Source: Drouetiella hepatica Uher 2000/2452
Lineage (GTDB): Bacteria > Cyanobacteriota > Cyanobacteriia > Elainellales > Elainellaceae
Assembly: GCA_019359505.1 (NCBI GenBank)
Contig: JAHHHD010000022.1
Location: 29,902 to 93,901, forward strand
Direction of reading: 5' to 3'
DNA: 64,000 nt
Shown: positions 1 to 9,239 of the stretch, piece after piece
How the letters are laid out: every line of letters starts with the position of its first letter
Position numbering within the stretch: position 1 is the first letter of the stretch
Made by a program: the position numbers and the translations under genes
Notes under the pieces: model-generated
What the model was told of the DNA's origin: nothing
Databases searched by the model: none
The model's input: the letters and a program-made list of their open reading frames with translations, nothing else

Positions 1-543
1 ACCTACTTCCGAGGCAAGCTGGAATTGATGACCCCGATCGCCGCTCATGAGCGCTGCAATAAGCTGATCGAGTCGCTAGTGCTGATTTTGGCAGAAGAAT
101 TACATCTCTCTGTGACTCATCTGCTTCCGGTGCTGTTAAAGTCTCCTCAGCTAGGCTGCGCCACCGAGCCAGACGCCTGCTATTACTTTCACAATGTTCC
201 CTCAGTGCAGGGCAGAACCGAGCTGACTCTGCCCCGCGACCCATCCCCCGATTTGCTGATAGAAGTGGCGCTGACCAAAAGCAGTCTCGATAAGCTGCCG
301 ATCTACGCGACGCTAGGCATCCCGGAAATCTGGCGCTACATAACCGTGCCCAACGAAGACATTCTCAAGGGGACGCTGCTGATTTACGATCTGCAAGGCG
401 ATCGCTACATAGAGCAACGCGCCAGCCAGATCTTCCCGTTTCTCTCGGCAAGTCGGGCGCTGCAATTTTTGCAGGAGAGCGATTCTATGAGTCTGGCGAC
501 TTCTATTCGCCTACTGCGATCGTGGATGAAAGATCAGGTTTAG
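1..543 (+). CDS. Uma2-like (DUF820) putative endonuclease, 5'-truncated by window edge
   Basis: The frame is open from base 1, and the residues before the first possible start (FRGKLEL-MTP-AAHE) look like the interior of a Uma2/DUF820 domain. The true start therefore lies left of the window. The segment keeps the family's PD-(D/E)XK-like order: an E-L-M...HE region, an EPDACYY strand and PDLLIEVALT near the middle, then the IPEIWRY block. Cyanobacteria carry many Uma2 paralogues. Their nuclease function is predicted from fold, and most have no known role. Its stop overlaps the stop of the convergent dehydrogenase gene by four bases, so no separate terminator fits between them. Confidence 0.75.
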   Translation, partial: TYFRGKLELMTPIAAHERCNKLIESLVLILAEELHLSVTHLLPVLLKSPQLGCATEPDACYYFHNVPSVQGRTELTLPRDPSPDLLIEVALTKSSLDKLPIYATLGIPEIWRYITVPNEDILKGTLLIYDLQGDRYIEQRASQIFPFLSASRALQFLQESDSMSLATSIRLLRSWMKDQV

Positions 544-1586
544 GGATAAATCAGGATCTTTAGCGTTTCTGGCGTAGGCGAAACCGCTTGCTCAACTGCT
601 GCCGCCAAATCTTTGAGGGCATAGCGATCGCTCACCAAAGCATCCACGTCAATTTTTTTGTTGAAGACAATATCCGCCGCTAGAGACTGCACTTTGTAGG
701 ACGAACTGTAGCTGCCCATCAAATCGATCTCCCGTCGGTACAGGACATTAGGATTGATGGGAATTTCTAGCTCATCCGGAAATTCTGCAAAGAAGAGAAT
801 TTTGCCGCCTTTGCGGGTGCAGCTCAGCGCCTGAAAAAACGCCTTGTCGCTAGGAACGGCGAGAATACTGGTATCGACTCCCATGCCTTTAGTCATCGCC
901 TCAATTTTGGGCGTCAGCTCTGGGTCGCGGGCATCGAAAGCAGCATCGGCTCCAATGCTGAGGGCTTTCTCAATGCGGCTGGGGATCAAGTCAGTGGCGA
1001 TCGCTCTTGCCCCAAAATACTTCACCAGCATGATGAACATCAGTCCGATCGGTCCGGCACCCGTAATCAGAACCGTCTGTCCCGGCGCAATCTGGGCTTT
1101 TTTTACCGCCTTAAGGCAGCAGTTGGTTGGCTCCACAAAGCTGGCCTGCTCAAAGGTAATGCCGTCGGGAATGGGGATCAGTCCGCCGTTACGGACGATG
1201 TGCCCTGGCACCTTGACATAGTCGGCAAAGCCGCCGCCGCTAGGGGTGAATCCGGCAGTCGTTGTCACGTTCTTGTAGACATCGCACATGGAGTAGTTTT
1301 CGTGCAGGCAATAGTCGCAGTGCATACAGGGAATGTGGTGCATGACGACAACGCGCTGCCCCACCTGCCACTTCTGCACCTCTGAACCAATGGCGGCGAT
1401 CGTTCCTGCGGTTTCATGTCCAAAAATACGGGGCGGCTCATAGAGCGGATAGCGAATCTTTTTGATGTCTGACTGACACAGCCCTACAACCTGCACCTGC
1501 ACCAACACCTCATCGGCGGCTAGCTCCGGCACCGGAATTTCTTCATAGCTCAGCTGATTCACGCCCCTAAACACCTGTGCTTTCAT
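540..1586 (-). CDS. Zinc-dependent medium-chain alcohol dehydrogenase
   Basis: A 348-residue member of the zinc-binding MDR superfamily, which oxidises alcohols or polyols with NAD(P). Visible zinc ligands are C37 (GLCQSD), H57-E58 (GHET) and E152. The structural zinc cysteines are C87, C90, C93 and C101 (CMHCDYC...C). The Rossmann loop GAGPIG is at about 176-181, with an acidic D199 at the end of the second strand, which favours NAD over NADP. Length is normal for sorbitol/threonine-dehydrogenase-like enzymes. The substrate cannot be assigned. It is transcribed towards the Uma2-like gene with a 4-base stop overlap and has no obvious pathway neighbours. Confidence 0.88.
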   Translation of the reverse strand: MKAQVFRGVNQLSYEEIPVPELAADEVLVQVQVVGLCQSDIKKIRYPLYEPPRIFGHETAGTIAAIGSEVQKWQVGQRVVVMHHIPCMHCDYCLHENYSMCDVYKNVTTTAGFTPSGGGFADYVKVPGHIVRNGGLIPIPDGITFEQASFVEPTNCCLKAVKKAQIAPGQTVLITGAGPIGLMFIMLVKYFGARAIATDLIPSRIEKALSIGADAAFDARDPELTPKIEAMTKGMGVDTSILAVPSDKAFFQALSCTRKGGKILFFAEFPDELEIPINPNVLYRREIDLMGSYSSSYKVQSLAADIVFNKKIDVDALVSDRYALKDLAAAVEQAVSPTPETLKILIYP

Positions 1587-1754
1587 GCTTCTTTCCTGCT
1601 AATTCTCTGCTTCTGGCATCCACCGTATCATCTCTCAGAATCAGTCCTCAGAATCATCCTCTGTTCCTGCAATGCAGGCAGTAATTCTTATTTTGAAACG
1701 AAGCATGAGAAAGCCCCCCCACAATAGATCCTAAGAACTGCTGGCAGTGTAGGT

Positions 1755-1849
1755 TATGGCAACCGCCAAGGCGGTTAGGACGAGGACATTTTGGGTGGGG
1801 CGCTTTGCGCCCCACCCAAAATGTCCTAAGCAAACTGGCAATAGCTATA
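1755..1849. repeat. Family A palindromic element, copy A1 (MITE-like)
   Basis: The outer ends are TATGGCAACCGCC and GGCAATAGCTATA. Inside is a small palindrome, ACCGCCAAGGCGGT, then a perfect 21-bp inverted repeat (1783-1803 with 1807-1827) around a TTT loop. Both flanks recur, in inverted orientation, at 39754-39847, and one flank recurs at 55392-55471. It lies in a 445-bp stretch (1587-2031) with no gene. Confidence 0.85.
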
Positions 1850-1901
1850 GTTCTTTGAAAGCAAGACCAGAACGTGCGATCGTTGGCGTTGCTGATCTCT
1901 G

Positions 1902-1965
1902 GAATGTTTTTGGGTTGGAGAGGGACATGGAGTACCCCTCTCCAACCCAAAAACATCCCTCTACT
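1902..1965. repeat. Second long hairpin upstream of purC
   Basis: An inverted repeat reads GATGTTTTTGGGTTGGAGAG-like outward from a short centre near 1930. The arms are roughly AATGTTTTTGGGTTGGAGAG and CTCTCCAACCCAAAAACAT. It resembles the family A hairpin in design (an ATGTTTTTGGGT arm) but its flanks differ. It sits about 70 bp upstream of the purC start and could affect the purC leader transcript. Confidence 0.7.
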
Positions 1966-2031
1966 AAGCAATGTGCGATCGTTTAAGATGATTAGGCTTA
2001 ATCTACAAGCTCCATCTACAGCCCCTCTGCC

Positions 2032-2778
2032 ATGTCTGCTGCCACGCCTGCTGGTCAAAAAATCTACGAAGGAAAAGCCAAGATCCTTTACACAACGGAA
2101 GATCCTGACGTTCTGTTAACGCACTTCAAAGACGATGCTACTGCCTTTAATGCCCAAAAGCGAGGCAGCATTGTCGGCAAAGGGCAAATGAACTGCGCCA
2201 TTTCCACCCATTTGTTTCAGCTCTTAGAAGCCGAGGGCGTTGCCACCCACTGGCTCGACTCTCCTAGCGCTAATGAAATGCGGGTGCGTACCGTAAAAAT
2301 CTTGCCGCTAGAAGTGGTTGTCAGGAACATTGTTGCGGGTAGCCTCTGTCAACAGACAGGTCTGGCGCTCGGAACGGTCTTGAAACAGCCGCTCGTAGAG
2401 TTCTATTACAAGAACGATGCTCTGGGAGATCCTCTGCTGACTCGCGATCGCCTCTTTCTTCTGGAACTGGCAACCCCAGCGCAAGTCGAGCAGCTGCAAA
2501 TCGCAGCCTTGAAAATTAACCAGATTCTTTCGGGTTTCTTTGAAAGATGTGGCATCACGCTTGTAGACTTCAAGCTGGAGTTTGGAATAGATACTCAAAA
2601 CCGTCTGCTGCTGGCAGACGAGATTAGCCCAGATACCTGTAGACTATGGAACCAAGGGGATTCAGACCCGACTCAGCGGGTGATGGATAAAGATCGCTTT
2701 CGGCATGACTTGGGCAACGTGGAAGCAGCCTATCAACAGGTGCTAGAAAGAGTTCTGGCACAGTCGATCGAAAAATAG
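2032..2778 (+). CDS. purC: Phosphoribosylaminoimidazole-succinocarboxamide (SAICAR) synthase
   Basis: Joins aspartate to CAIR with ATP in step 8 of de novo purine synthesis; cytosolic. The 248-residue protein has the family's N-terminal nucleotide loop KIYEGKAKILY (about 10-20), the central MRVRTVKILPLEVVVRN segment (about 83-100) and LADEISPDTCRLW (about 200-212), which matches the conserved SAICAR signature. Length is normal for the short bacterial form. ATG 2032 agrees with the usual N-terminus; no strong Shine-Dalgarno sequence is visible. The stop is followed after about 185 bp by omp85. Confidence 0.95.
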   Translation: MSAATPAGQKIYEGKAKILYTTEDPDVLLTHFKDDATAFNAQKRGSIVGKGQMNCAISTHLFQLLEAEGVATHWLDSPSANEMRVRTVKILPLEVVVRNIVAGSLCQQTGLALGTVLKQPLVEFYYKNDALGDPLLTRDRLFLLELATPAQVEQLQIAALKINQILSGFFERCGITLVDFKLEFGIDTQNRLLLADEISPDTCRLWNQGDSDPTQRVMDKDRFRHDLGNVEAAYQQVLERVLAQSIEK

Positions 2779-2897
2779 GTGCAGCCAATGCTGTAAAATT
2801 GCTCCGTTCACCTGGGATGATTCTGGGAGCATTGACCCATAGCCATCTGGAATGCCCTCAATGTTGTTTCCTGGTCTGCTCGGTTCTCTCTGGCATT

Positions 2898-2930
2898 GAC
2901 AGATTACAGACAGATTACAGACAGATCACA
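2898..2930 (+). repeat. 11-bp tandem repeat x3 in the omp85 leader
   Basis: GACAGATTACA occurs at 2898-2908 and 2909-2919, then GACAGATCACA at 2920-2930. A period of 11 is not a multiple of three, which argues against the upstream-extended omp85 reading and supports a start downstream of it. Confidence 0.8.
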
Positions 2931-2963
2931 TGGTGTGTGGACGTGCAAAACAATCTAAACAGT

Positions 2964-5336
2964 ATGCGTTTTTCCCCCGTTTTATTCGCAGTTCTCACTG
3001 CATCCACAGCGATCGGTCTGGTTTACCCAACCGAGGCAAAAGCCTCTGATGCCCTAGAGCAAAGTGGCAGTGCTGTCAGTAATTTAGAGGTTGCAAAAAA
3101 TTCCGGTCTTTCGCTTCAGGAAAATCTTGAGGAAGTAGACCTCACGGCTTCTCCCACAACCGATCTGCTGAGTGCGGGACATTCAGCACCGACGGTCAGT
3201 GCGCCAGACCGTGCTGCTGTAGAGTTCTTTGCACGTCCGCAAGCTACGGCAATCCGCCCATCTGATAGCGCCGCTTCACCACAAGTTGCGGCTTCAGCGG
3301 CTCAGCAGTTGGCTCAGTCCACAGTGCCTTTGCCAGAGCTACCTGCGGAACCTACTACGCCTTCCGCAGAACCTACCGTGCCACCTGTGGAACCCACCAC
3401 GCCTTCCGCAGAGCCTGCCACGCCTTCTACGGTGCCAGCGCCTGCGACTCCAGGCGCTACGCCTCCCGCAAGCTCTAGCCAGCCAGAAGCCCGTGTTTTG
3501 GTTGCCGAGGTGGCAGTGTCGGGTACAGAGGGAGATCTGCTCGATCGCGTCTACAACGCCATTCGCACTCAGCCCGGACGAACCACGACGCGATCGCAGC
3601 TCCAAGAAGACATTAATGCCGTCTTTGCAACTGGATATTTTGCCAACGTTCGAGCAGTGCCAGAAGACACGCCGCTTGGGGTCAGAATTACCTTTGAGGT
3701 GCAGCCAAACCCGGTGCTACAGTCGGTGCGTTTGCAAGACAGCGTTGTGCAAACCATTACCTATGAGAATCAAGAGGTGCCGCTCCAGCAAGCCGTAGAC
3801 GGAATTTTTGGCGCACAATATGGCAATATTCTCAATCTGAATGATTTTCAGGACGGCGTAGAGCAGCTCAACAAGCTCTATCAGGACAATGGCTATGTGC
3901 TGGCGCAGATTGTTGGCGCACCCCAGGTTTCGCCAGATGGCACCGCCACGCTAGAAGTTGCTGAGGGCATCATTGAGGATATTCAAATTCGGTTCCTCGA
4001 TCGAGACGGCAACGCCACAGACGATGATGGCAACCCGATTGAGGGCAAAACCAGGGACTTCATTATCACCCGCGAGTTTGATTCTGAGCCTGGGGATGTT
4101 TTCAACCAGAGTCGTATTCAAGCTGACCTGCAACGGGCTTTTGGGCTAGGTATCTTTGAAGACTTGCAGGTGGCGCTGAACCCCGGTGAAGACCCCCGCA
4201 AGGTGAATGTGGTGGTGAATGTCACTGAGCGACGCTCAGGCAGCATCGGAGCTAGTTTGGGAGTCAGCTCGGCAGATGGAGTCTTTGGAGCCGTAAGCTT
4301 GCAGGAGCAGAACCTAGGGGGGAACAATCAAACCCTCAGCGCCGAAGTGCAGGCAGGTCTACGCAGCAGTCTACAGTTTGACGCAAGCTTCACCGATCCC
4401 TGGATTGCAGGCGATCCCAATCGCACGTCTTACACCGTGAATGCCTTCGGTCGTCAGTCGATTTCGCTGGTGTTTGACGGGGGCGAAAACGAGGTTAGGC
4501 TGCCGGACAATGACGATGACGACGATGATGACGATGATGAAGGCGATCGGCCACGGGTTTACCGTTTCGGGGGTGGCGTTAGCTTTTCTCGCCCACTCGA
4601 TGGCGGCTGGCGTGCCTCGCTAGGTCTGCAATACCAAAATGTCTCGATTCGAGATGCTGATGGTGATATTAGTCCTAGAGATGAGTTGGGTAATTTGCTC
4701 AGCTTTAACAGTTCTGGAACCGATAATATTCTCTCGATTCAAGCTTCAGCCGTGCGCGATCGCCGTAATAGCGCTACCCAAACGACGAGCGGTTCTCTCC
4801 TGCGGTTCAGTGACGAGCAAACGATTCCGATTGACGGCATTACCTTTAATCGAATTCGCGGCAGCTACAGCTACTTTATTCCGGTCAGGCTAACGCAGAT
4901 TTCGCCCGACTGCCGCAAAGAAGATCGGTTACCCACCGACTGTCCTGAAACGCTGGCTTTCAACGTTCAGGGAGGCACGATTCTTGGAGACCTGCCACCC
5001 TACGAAGCCTTCTCGCTGGGGGGAACAGACTCTGTTCGGGGCTACCAATCGGGAGAGTTGGGCAGCGGACGCAGCTTTGTGATCGCCACGGCAGAATATC
5101 GCTTCCCCATCTTTTCGATCGTTGGCGGAGCTTTGTTTGTGGATGCCGGAACAGATCTGGGCACTGCAAGTGATGTTCCTGGCAACCCAGCCGGAGTTCG
5201 CGATAAACCTGGCAGCGGCTTTGGCTATGGCATTGGGATACGCATTCGATCGCCGATCGGTCAAATTCGGGTAGACTATGCCATCAACGACCAGGGCGAC
5301 AATGAGATTCACTTTGGCATCGGGGAGCGGTTTTAG
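2964..5336 (+). CDS. Omp85/BamA-family outer-membrane barrel assembly protein
   Basis: Inserts beta-barrel proteins into the outer membrane (BamA/Toc75 family). From ATG 2964 it starts MRFSPVLFAVLTAS...AKAS, a plausible signal peptide. The frame is open back to TTG 2799, and GTG 2943 is also possible. Domains in order are a long Pro/Thr/Glu-rich linker (about residues 110-175), three POTRA-like repeats (about 175-440) and a C-terminal 16-strand-type barrel ending in F (GIGERF), as expected for an outer-membrane barrel. A poly-Asp run (about 4510-4545) lies in a predicted barrel loop. It heads the operon with lpxC, fabZ, lpxA and lpxB, a gene order common in cyanobacteria. Confidence 0.9.
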   Translation: MRFSPVLFAVLTASTAIGLVYPTEAKASDALEQSGSAVSNLEVAKNSGLSLQENLEEVDLTASPTTDLLSAGHSAPTVSAPDRAAVEFFARPQATAIRPSDSAASPQVAASAAQQLAQSTVPLPELPAEPTTPSAEPTVPPVEPTTPSAEPATPSTVPAPATPGATPPASSSQPEARVLVAEVAVSGTEGDLLDRVYNAIRTQPGRTTTRSQLQEDINAVFATGYFANVRAVPEDTPLGVRITFEVQPNPVLQSVRLQDSVVQTITYENQEVPLQQAVDGIFGAQYGNILNLNDFQDGVEQLNKLYQDNGYVLAQIVGAPQVSPDGTATLEVAEGIIEDIQIRFLDRDGNATDDDGNPIEGKTRDFIITREFDSEPGDVFNQSRIQADLQRAFGLGIFEDLQVALNPGEDPRKVNVVVNVTERRSGSIGASLGVSSADGVFGAVSLQEQNLGGNNQTLSAEVQAGLRSSLQFDASFTDPWIAGDPNRTSYTVNAFGRQSISLVFDGGENEVRLPDNDDDDDDDDDEGDRPRVYRFGGGVSFSRPLDGGWRASLGLQYQNVSIRDADGDISPRDELGNLLSFNSSGTDNILSIQASAVRDRRNSATQTTSGSLLRFSDEQTIPIDGITFNRIRGSYSYFIPVRLTQISPDCRKEDRLPTDCPETLAFNVQGGTILGDLPPYEAFSLGGTDSVRGYQSGELGSGRSFVIATAEYRFPIFSIVGGALFVDAGTDLGTASDVPGNPAGVRDKPGSGFGYGIGIRIRSPIGQIRVDYAINDQGDNEIHFGIGERF

Positions 5337-5355
5337 GATGCGCGAGGAGCAATAG

Positions 5356-6273
5356 ATGAGTCATGTGGCACCGCTGCTAGAGAGCTTGGCGCAGCGATCG
5401 GTATGGGGGCAAGGCAAGCAGCAAACCCTAGCGATCGCTGTCGAGCGGTCGGGGATTGGCTTGCATTCGGGTCTTCCCACTCAAGTGCGGCTTGCACCCG
5501 CTGAAACAGGTCGAGGGCGCTATTTTGTTCGTACAGATCTTCCTGGAGCGCCTAAGATTCCGGCTCAAGTTGATGCCGTGCGTCAAACGATGCTGTCTAC
5601 CGAATTAGCCTATGGCGAGGCATCGGTTCGCACGGTAGAGCATCTGCTGGCGGCATTGGCGGGTCTAGGCATAGATAATGCCCAAATTGAAATCAATGGG
5701 GCAGAAGTACCGCTGCTGGATGGATCGGCGCTGGGCTGGGTGGAGGCAATCGCCCAGGCAGGGATTCAGCTCCAAGCCAGCGATCGCCCCCAGTTTGTTT
5801 TGAGTGAACCCATCTGGATACGGCAGGAAGATGCCTTCGTGGCAGCGCTGCCTTCGCCAGAACTGCGGTTTACCTATGGCATTGACTTTGACCTGCCTGC
5901 GATCGGCAATCAGTGGCATAGCTGGTCACCTCTTTCAGAATCTAGCCAGGAAAGCTTTGCAGAGACGATCGCCCCTGCCCGCACCTTTGGCTTGGCACAC
6001 CAGATTGAGCAGTTGCAGCAGAACGGATTAATCAAGGGCGGCAGCCTGGAGAATGCTCTAGTCTGCGGCAAAGAAGGATGGATTAATCCCCCGTTAAGGT
6101 TTTCAAATGAGCCAGTGCGGCATAAACTTTTAGACTTAGTAGGAGACTTGAGTTTGTTGGGTGTGTTTCCGCAAGCCCATGTTTTGGCTTACAAAGCCAG
6201 CCATGCGCTTCATGTTCAGCTTGCCCAGCATCTGGCTCAGGTTTTCCAAACTCTTCAGCCCTATTCCTATTGA
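5356..6273 (+). CDS. lpxC: UDP-3-O-acyl-N-acetylglucosamine deacetylase
   Basis: Catalyses the committed step of lipid A synthesis, removing acetate from UDP-3-O-acyl-GlcNAc; Zn-dependent and cytosolic. The 305-residue protein has the family's two repeated alpha/beta lobes. Visible zinc ligands are H96 in VEHLLAA, then H256 and D260 in HKLLDLVGD. The catalytic histidine is H283. E95 is the probable general base. It starts 19 bp after omp85 and ends 3 bp before fabZ, so the genes are likely co-transcribed. The N-terminal 25 residues are longer than in E. coli, as is usual in cyanobacteria. Confidence 0.96.
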   Translation: MSHVAPLLESLAQRSVWGQGKQQTLAIAVERSGIGLHSGLPTQVRLAPAETGRGRYFVRTDLPGAPKIPAQVDAVRQTMLSTELAYGEASVRTVEHLLAALAGLGIDNAQIEINGAEVPLLDGSALGWVEAIAQAGIQLQASDRPQFVLSEPIWIRQEDAFVAALPSPELRFTYGIDFDLPAIGNQWHSWSPLSESSQESFAETIAPARTFGLAHQIEQLQQNGLIKGGSLENALVCGKEGWINPPLRFSNEPVRHKLLDLVGDLSLLGVFPQAHVLAYKASHALHVQLAQHLAQVFQTLQPYSY

Positions 6274-6276
6274 CCC

Positions 6277-6807
6277 ATGGCTATATTGACTGACGACCTC
6301 GCCTCAACCCAAATTCATACAGACCCGATTCATACCGAAGATGCCGAGACGATCGCCCACAAGCCTGATCCAGGTATTTTGGCGATCGAAGATATTCATC
6401 GGCTTTTACCTCACCGCTATCCCTTTTCGCTGGTGGATCGGATCATTCAGTATGTGCCGGGGAAATTGGCAGTTGGGCTAAAAAACGTCACGTTTAATGA
6501 ACCTCACTTTCAGGGACATTTTCCCGGTCGTCCCATCATGCCAGGAGTGCTAATTGTCGAAGCCATGGCGCAGGTGGGTGGCATTATCGTGACGCAGATG
6601 CCCGATTTGCCTGAGGGCCTGTTCATGTTTGCCGGAATTGACAAAGTGCGGTTTCGCCGCCCCGTCGTTCCGGGTGATCAGCTGGTGATGACTGTGGAAC
6701 TCCTCTCGGTCAAAGCCCGTCGATTTGGCAAAATGCAGGGACGCGCCGAAGTGGATGGTCAACTCGCTGCCGAAGGTTTGCTGACGTTCTCGCTTGTAGA
6801 CCTCTAA
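6277..6807 (+). CDS. fabZ: (3R)-hydroxyacyl-[ACP] dehydratase
   Basis: Dehydrates 3-hydroxyacyl-ACP in fatty-acid elongation and competes with LpxA for 3-hydroxyacyl-ACP. The hot-dog-fold active site is intact: [10 protein letters not shown] (about 46-55), the catalytic H81 in [11 protein letters not shown] and E95 in EAMAQ. The 176 residues include an N-terminal extension of about 30 residues that is not part of the fold, so an internal start cannot be excluded. It begins three bases after the lpxC stop, consistent with translational coupling in the lipid A operon. Confidence 0.95.
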   Translation: MAILTDDLASTQIHTDPIHTEDAETIAHKPDPGILAIEDIHRLLPHRYPFSLVDRIIQYVPGKLAVGLKNVTFNEPHFQGHFPGRPIMPGVLIVEAMAQVGGIIVTQMPDLPEGLFMFAGIDKVRFRRPVVPGDQLVMTVELLSVKARRFGKMQGRAEVDGQLAAEGLLTFSLVDL

Positions 6808-6845
6808 GTTAACTAGAGATTTAATAAGTTAACTAGAGATTTAAG
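6806..6845 (+). repeat. 20-bp tandem duplication between fabZ and lpxA
   Basis: AAGTTAACTAGAGATTTAAT (6806-6825) is repeated at 6826-6845 with only the last base changed. It begins at the fabZ stop and expands the fabZ-lpxA gap to 74 bp, the largest gap downstream of lpxC in this operon. It looks like a recent replication-slippage duplication. Confidence 0.9.
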
Positions 6846-6881
6846 TAGACAGTTCAACGCTCTCTAACCCTCATCTACCCC

Positions 6882-7709
6882 TTGACTACCTTAATTCACC
6901 CTACTGCTGTCATTCATTCGCGGGCTGAGCTACACCCTACCGTGCAGGTAGGGGCGTACGCTGTCATTGGTGAGCGGGTGCGAGTGGGAGCCGGAACGGT
7001 GATTGGGGCACATGTGGTGCTAGATGGCGATACGGTGATTGGCGATCGCAACCAGCTCTTTTCGGGCGTGGTGATTGGCTCTGAGCCGCAGGATCTGAAG
7101 TACGACGGTTCTACCAATCAGGTGCGGATTGGGGATGACAACGTCTTCCGGGAATATGTGACGATCAATCAGGCGACCCATGCTGGGGAAGCTACGGTGA
7201 TTGGCAACGGCAATTTGCTGATGGCTTACGTGCATGTCGGACACAATTGCGTGATTGAAGACCGCGTGATTATCTCTAACGGCGTGGCGTTTGCGGGTCA
7301 TGTGTGGGTCGAGTCTCGCGCGACGATCAGCGGCGTGTTGGGAGTGCATCAGTTTGTCCATATCGGGCGCTTGGCAATGGTGGGAGGCATGAGCCGGATT
7401 CATCGAGATGTGCCGCCTTTTATGCTGGTGGAGGGTAATCCAGCCTGGGTGCGATCGCTCAATCGCATCGGCATTCAGCGGGCGGGGCTTGCTGACGAAG
7501 CGGAAGGAAATACGCTCCGTGCCCTCAAAAAGGCTTTTCGACTGCTCTATCGATCGGGTCTGCCCTTAAATCAGGCTTTAGACCAAATGGAGTTGCTTTC
7601 TGACAGCGAAGCTCTCCAGCATCTTCGGCAGTTTATCCGCATCAGCCATTATGAAGCGGGGCGGCGGGGCTGCATTCCAGGCAAACGAGGCACACGGAAT
7701 GAGGAGTGA
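6882..7709 (+). CDS. lpxA: UDP-N-acetylglucosamine O-acyltransferase
   Basis: Transfers a 3-hydroxyacyl chain from ACP to UDP-GlcNAc, the first lipid A step. The 275-residue protein is built of hexapeptide repeats (VGAYAVIGERVRVGAG...) that form a left-handed beta-helix, followed by an alpha-helical C-terminus (from about 190). The catalytic histidine lies in HVGHNCVIED. It begins with TTG (MTTLIHPTAVIH), the only start placed correctly for the conserved IHPTAVI opening. The 3' end overlaps lpxB by 11 bases. The tail after ISHYEAG is probably not conserved. Confidence 0.93.
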   Translation: MTTLIHPTAVIHSRAELHPTVQVGAYAVIGERVRVGAGTVIGAHVVLDGDTVIGDRNQLFSGVVIGSEPQDLKYDGSTNQVRIGDDNVFREYVTINQATHAGEATVIGNGNLLMAYVHVGHNCVIEDRVIISNGVAFAGHVWVESRATISGVLGVHQFVHIGRLAMVGGMSRIHRDVPPFMLVEGNPAWVRSLNRIGIQRAGLADEAEGNTLRALKKAFRLLYRSGLPLNQALDQMELLSDSEALQHLRQFIRISHYEAGRRGCIPGKRGTRNEE

Positions 7710-8895
7710 GGCTATCCCTGCTTGTCCGATCCGGATCTTTGTTAGCACAGGCGAAGTTTCCGGTGATTTGCAGGGTGGGCTACTAATTGAGGCGCTTTAC
7801 CGACAGGCAGATCTTCTAGAGATTAATCTAGAGATTTTGGCGTTAGGGGGCGATCGCATGGCAGCAGCCGGAGCGCAGCTTTTGGCAAACACGAGTGCGA
7901 TCGGCTCTATTGGTCTGCTGGAGTCGCTGCCTTACGTCTGGTCAACCTTTCAGATTCAGAAGCAGGTAAAGCGCTATCTCCAGCAAAATCCGCCCGATTT
8001 GGTGGTCATGATCGACTACTTTGGGCCTAATTTGAGCATTGGTCGTTTTGTCCGGCAGCGGTTGCCCAAGGTACCCACGGTTTATTACATTGCGCCCCAG
8101 GAGTGGGTCTGGTCGCTGAGTCCGCGCAACACTCGCCGAATCCTACATATTACCGATCGCCTCTTAGCCATTTTTCCTGCTGAAGCCGCCTATTACCAAA
8201 AGCAGGGGGGCAACGTCGCCTGGGTAGGGCATCCTCTGGTTGACCGGATGCAGACTGCTCCTAGCCGCGCTGAGGCTAGAGCCGCGCTAGGCATTGCGCC
8301 TGAACAAACGGCGATCGCCCTCATTCCAGCCTCCCGTCGCCAGGAAATCAGGTATGTGATGCCCGTTATGTTTGAGGCGGCTCAGCAAATTCAGGCAAAG
8401 CTGCCCCAAGTACACTTTTGGATTCCACTGTCGCTGGAGGTGTATCGAGCGGCGATCGAGCAGGCGGTGCAGCGGTACGAACTTAGGGCAACGATCGTTA
8501 GTGGACAGTCTCAAGCCGTGATGGCGGCGGCAGACTTGGCGATCACCAAGTCGGGCACGGCAAATCTGGAAATTGCCCTGCTAGACGTGCCGCAGGTGGC
8601 AATGTACCGCGTTCATCCGCTCACCGCCTGGGTTGCTGAGCATATTCTTAAGTTTGAGCCACCGTTTGTCTCGCCGCCCAATCTGGTGCTAATGGAGGCA
8701 GCGATTCCTGAACTTTTGCAGCGGAATGCCACCGCCGATCGCATTACCCAGGAATCTTTAGATATTCTTCTCAATTCTGCGCGGCGGCAAAAGATGCTGG
8801 AGCAGTATCAGCAGATGCGGCAAAAATTGGGGGAGGTGGGGGTGTGCGATCGCGCCGCCCAAGAAATCTTACAGTGCTTGCGGTCTAAGGCTTGA
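7699..8895 (+). CDS. lpxB: Lipid-A-disaccharide synthase
   Basis: A GT19 glycosyltransferase that condenses UDP-2,3-diacylglucosamine with lipid X. ATG 7699 (MRSEAIPACPIRIFVSTGEVSGD) is preferred over the in-frame ATG 7651: it follows GAGG by a good distance and overlaps the lpxA stop as ATGAGGAGTGA. The STGEVSGDLQG motif is near the N-terminus, followed by IDYFGPN, AAYYQKQGG...WVGHPLVD and the C-terminal nucleotide-sugar region SGTANLEIALLDVPQV. About 398 residues, slightly longer than E. coli LpxB. It is the last gene of the operon, and lpxD, lpxH and lpxK are not in the window. Confidence 0.94.
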   Translation: MRSEAIPACPIRIFVSTGEVSGDLQGGLLIEALYRQADLLEINLEILALGGDRMAAAGAQLLANTSAIGSIGLLESLPYVWSTFQIQKQVKRYLQQNPPDLVVMIDYFGPNLSIGRFVRQRLPKVPTVYYIAPQEWVWSLSPRNTRRILHITDRLLAIFPAEAAYYQKQGGNVAWVGHPLVDRMQTAPSRAEARAALGIAPEQTAIALIPASRRQEIRYVMPVMFEAAQQIQAKLPQVHFWIPLSLEVYRAAIEQAVQRYELRATIVSGQSQAVMAAADLAITKSGTANLEIALLDVPQVAMYRVHPLTAWVAEHILKFEPPFVSPPNLVLMEAAIPELLQRNATADRITQESLDILLNSARRQKMLEQYQQMRQKLGEVGVCDRAAQEILQCLRSKA

Positions 8896-9114
8896 GAGCT
8901 AAAGTTCAGCAGCACAAATTATGGTTAGCGTACAGTGCTCTTTTTCCCAGCAACGCTGAAGATTCTTGCGTTTGCAGCCTAGCGATACCGCAGCAAGTCT
9001 CTGTCTTCCGATCGATCCCTTTAAATTCTCTTTAGAAGAGACTAAGAATTATAGAATCGCTTGCAATTCTTGGCACTCTGAATTAGTGTCTAGTATGTTC
9101 GCAGATCCTGGACT

Positions 9115-9140
9115 CAGCTCTAACTTCTGGAGCTGTTTTT
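9115..9140 (+). terminator. Possible terminator of the omp85-lpx operon
   Basis: A 6-bp stem (CAGCTC 9115-9120 with GAGCTG 9130-9135) is followed by TTTTT. It is weak and 220 bp after the lpxB stop. The rest of the 344-bp gap (8896-9239) shows no gene or other clear signal. Confidence 0.35.
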
Positions 9141-9239
9141 GGTAGATACGTAGGTGCCGGTTTTAGCGCTTACCTAAGCCGGGGCATCCTCTCACATAGC
9201 TCTGTACATAAGTTGTTTAGATTGTTTGAAGGTATCATT

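Noticed and set aside
1654..2119. Overlapping reading frames on both strands around the family A hairpin upstream of purC
   Set aside because: They run through palindromic repeats, which keep frames open on both strands, and give mirror-image peptides (TFWVGR-APHPKCP) with no domain.
2799..2963. Extended N-terminus of Omp85 from TTG 2799
   Set aside because: The added region contains an 11-bp tandem repeat and no signal peptide at its start; ATG 2964 gives a proper signal sequence.
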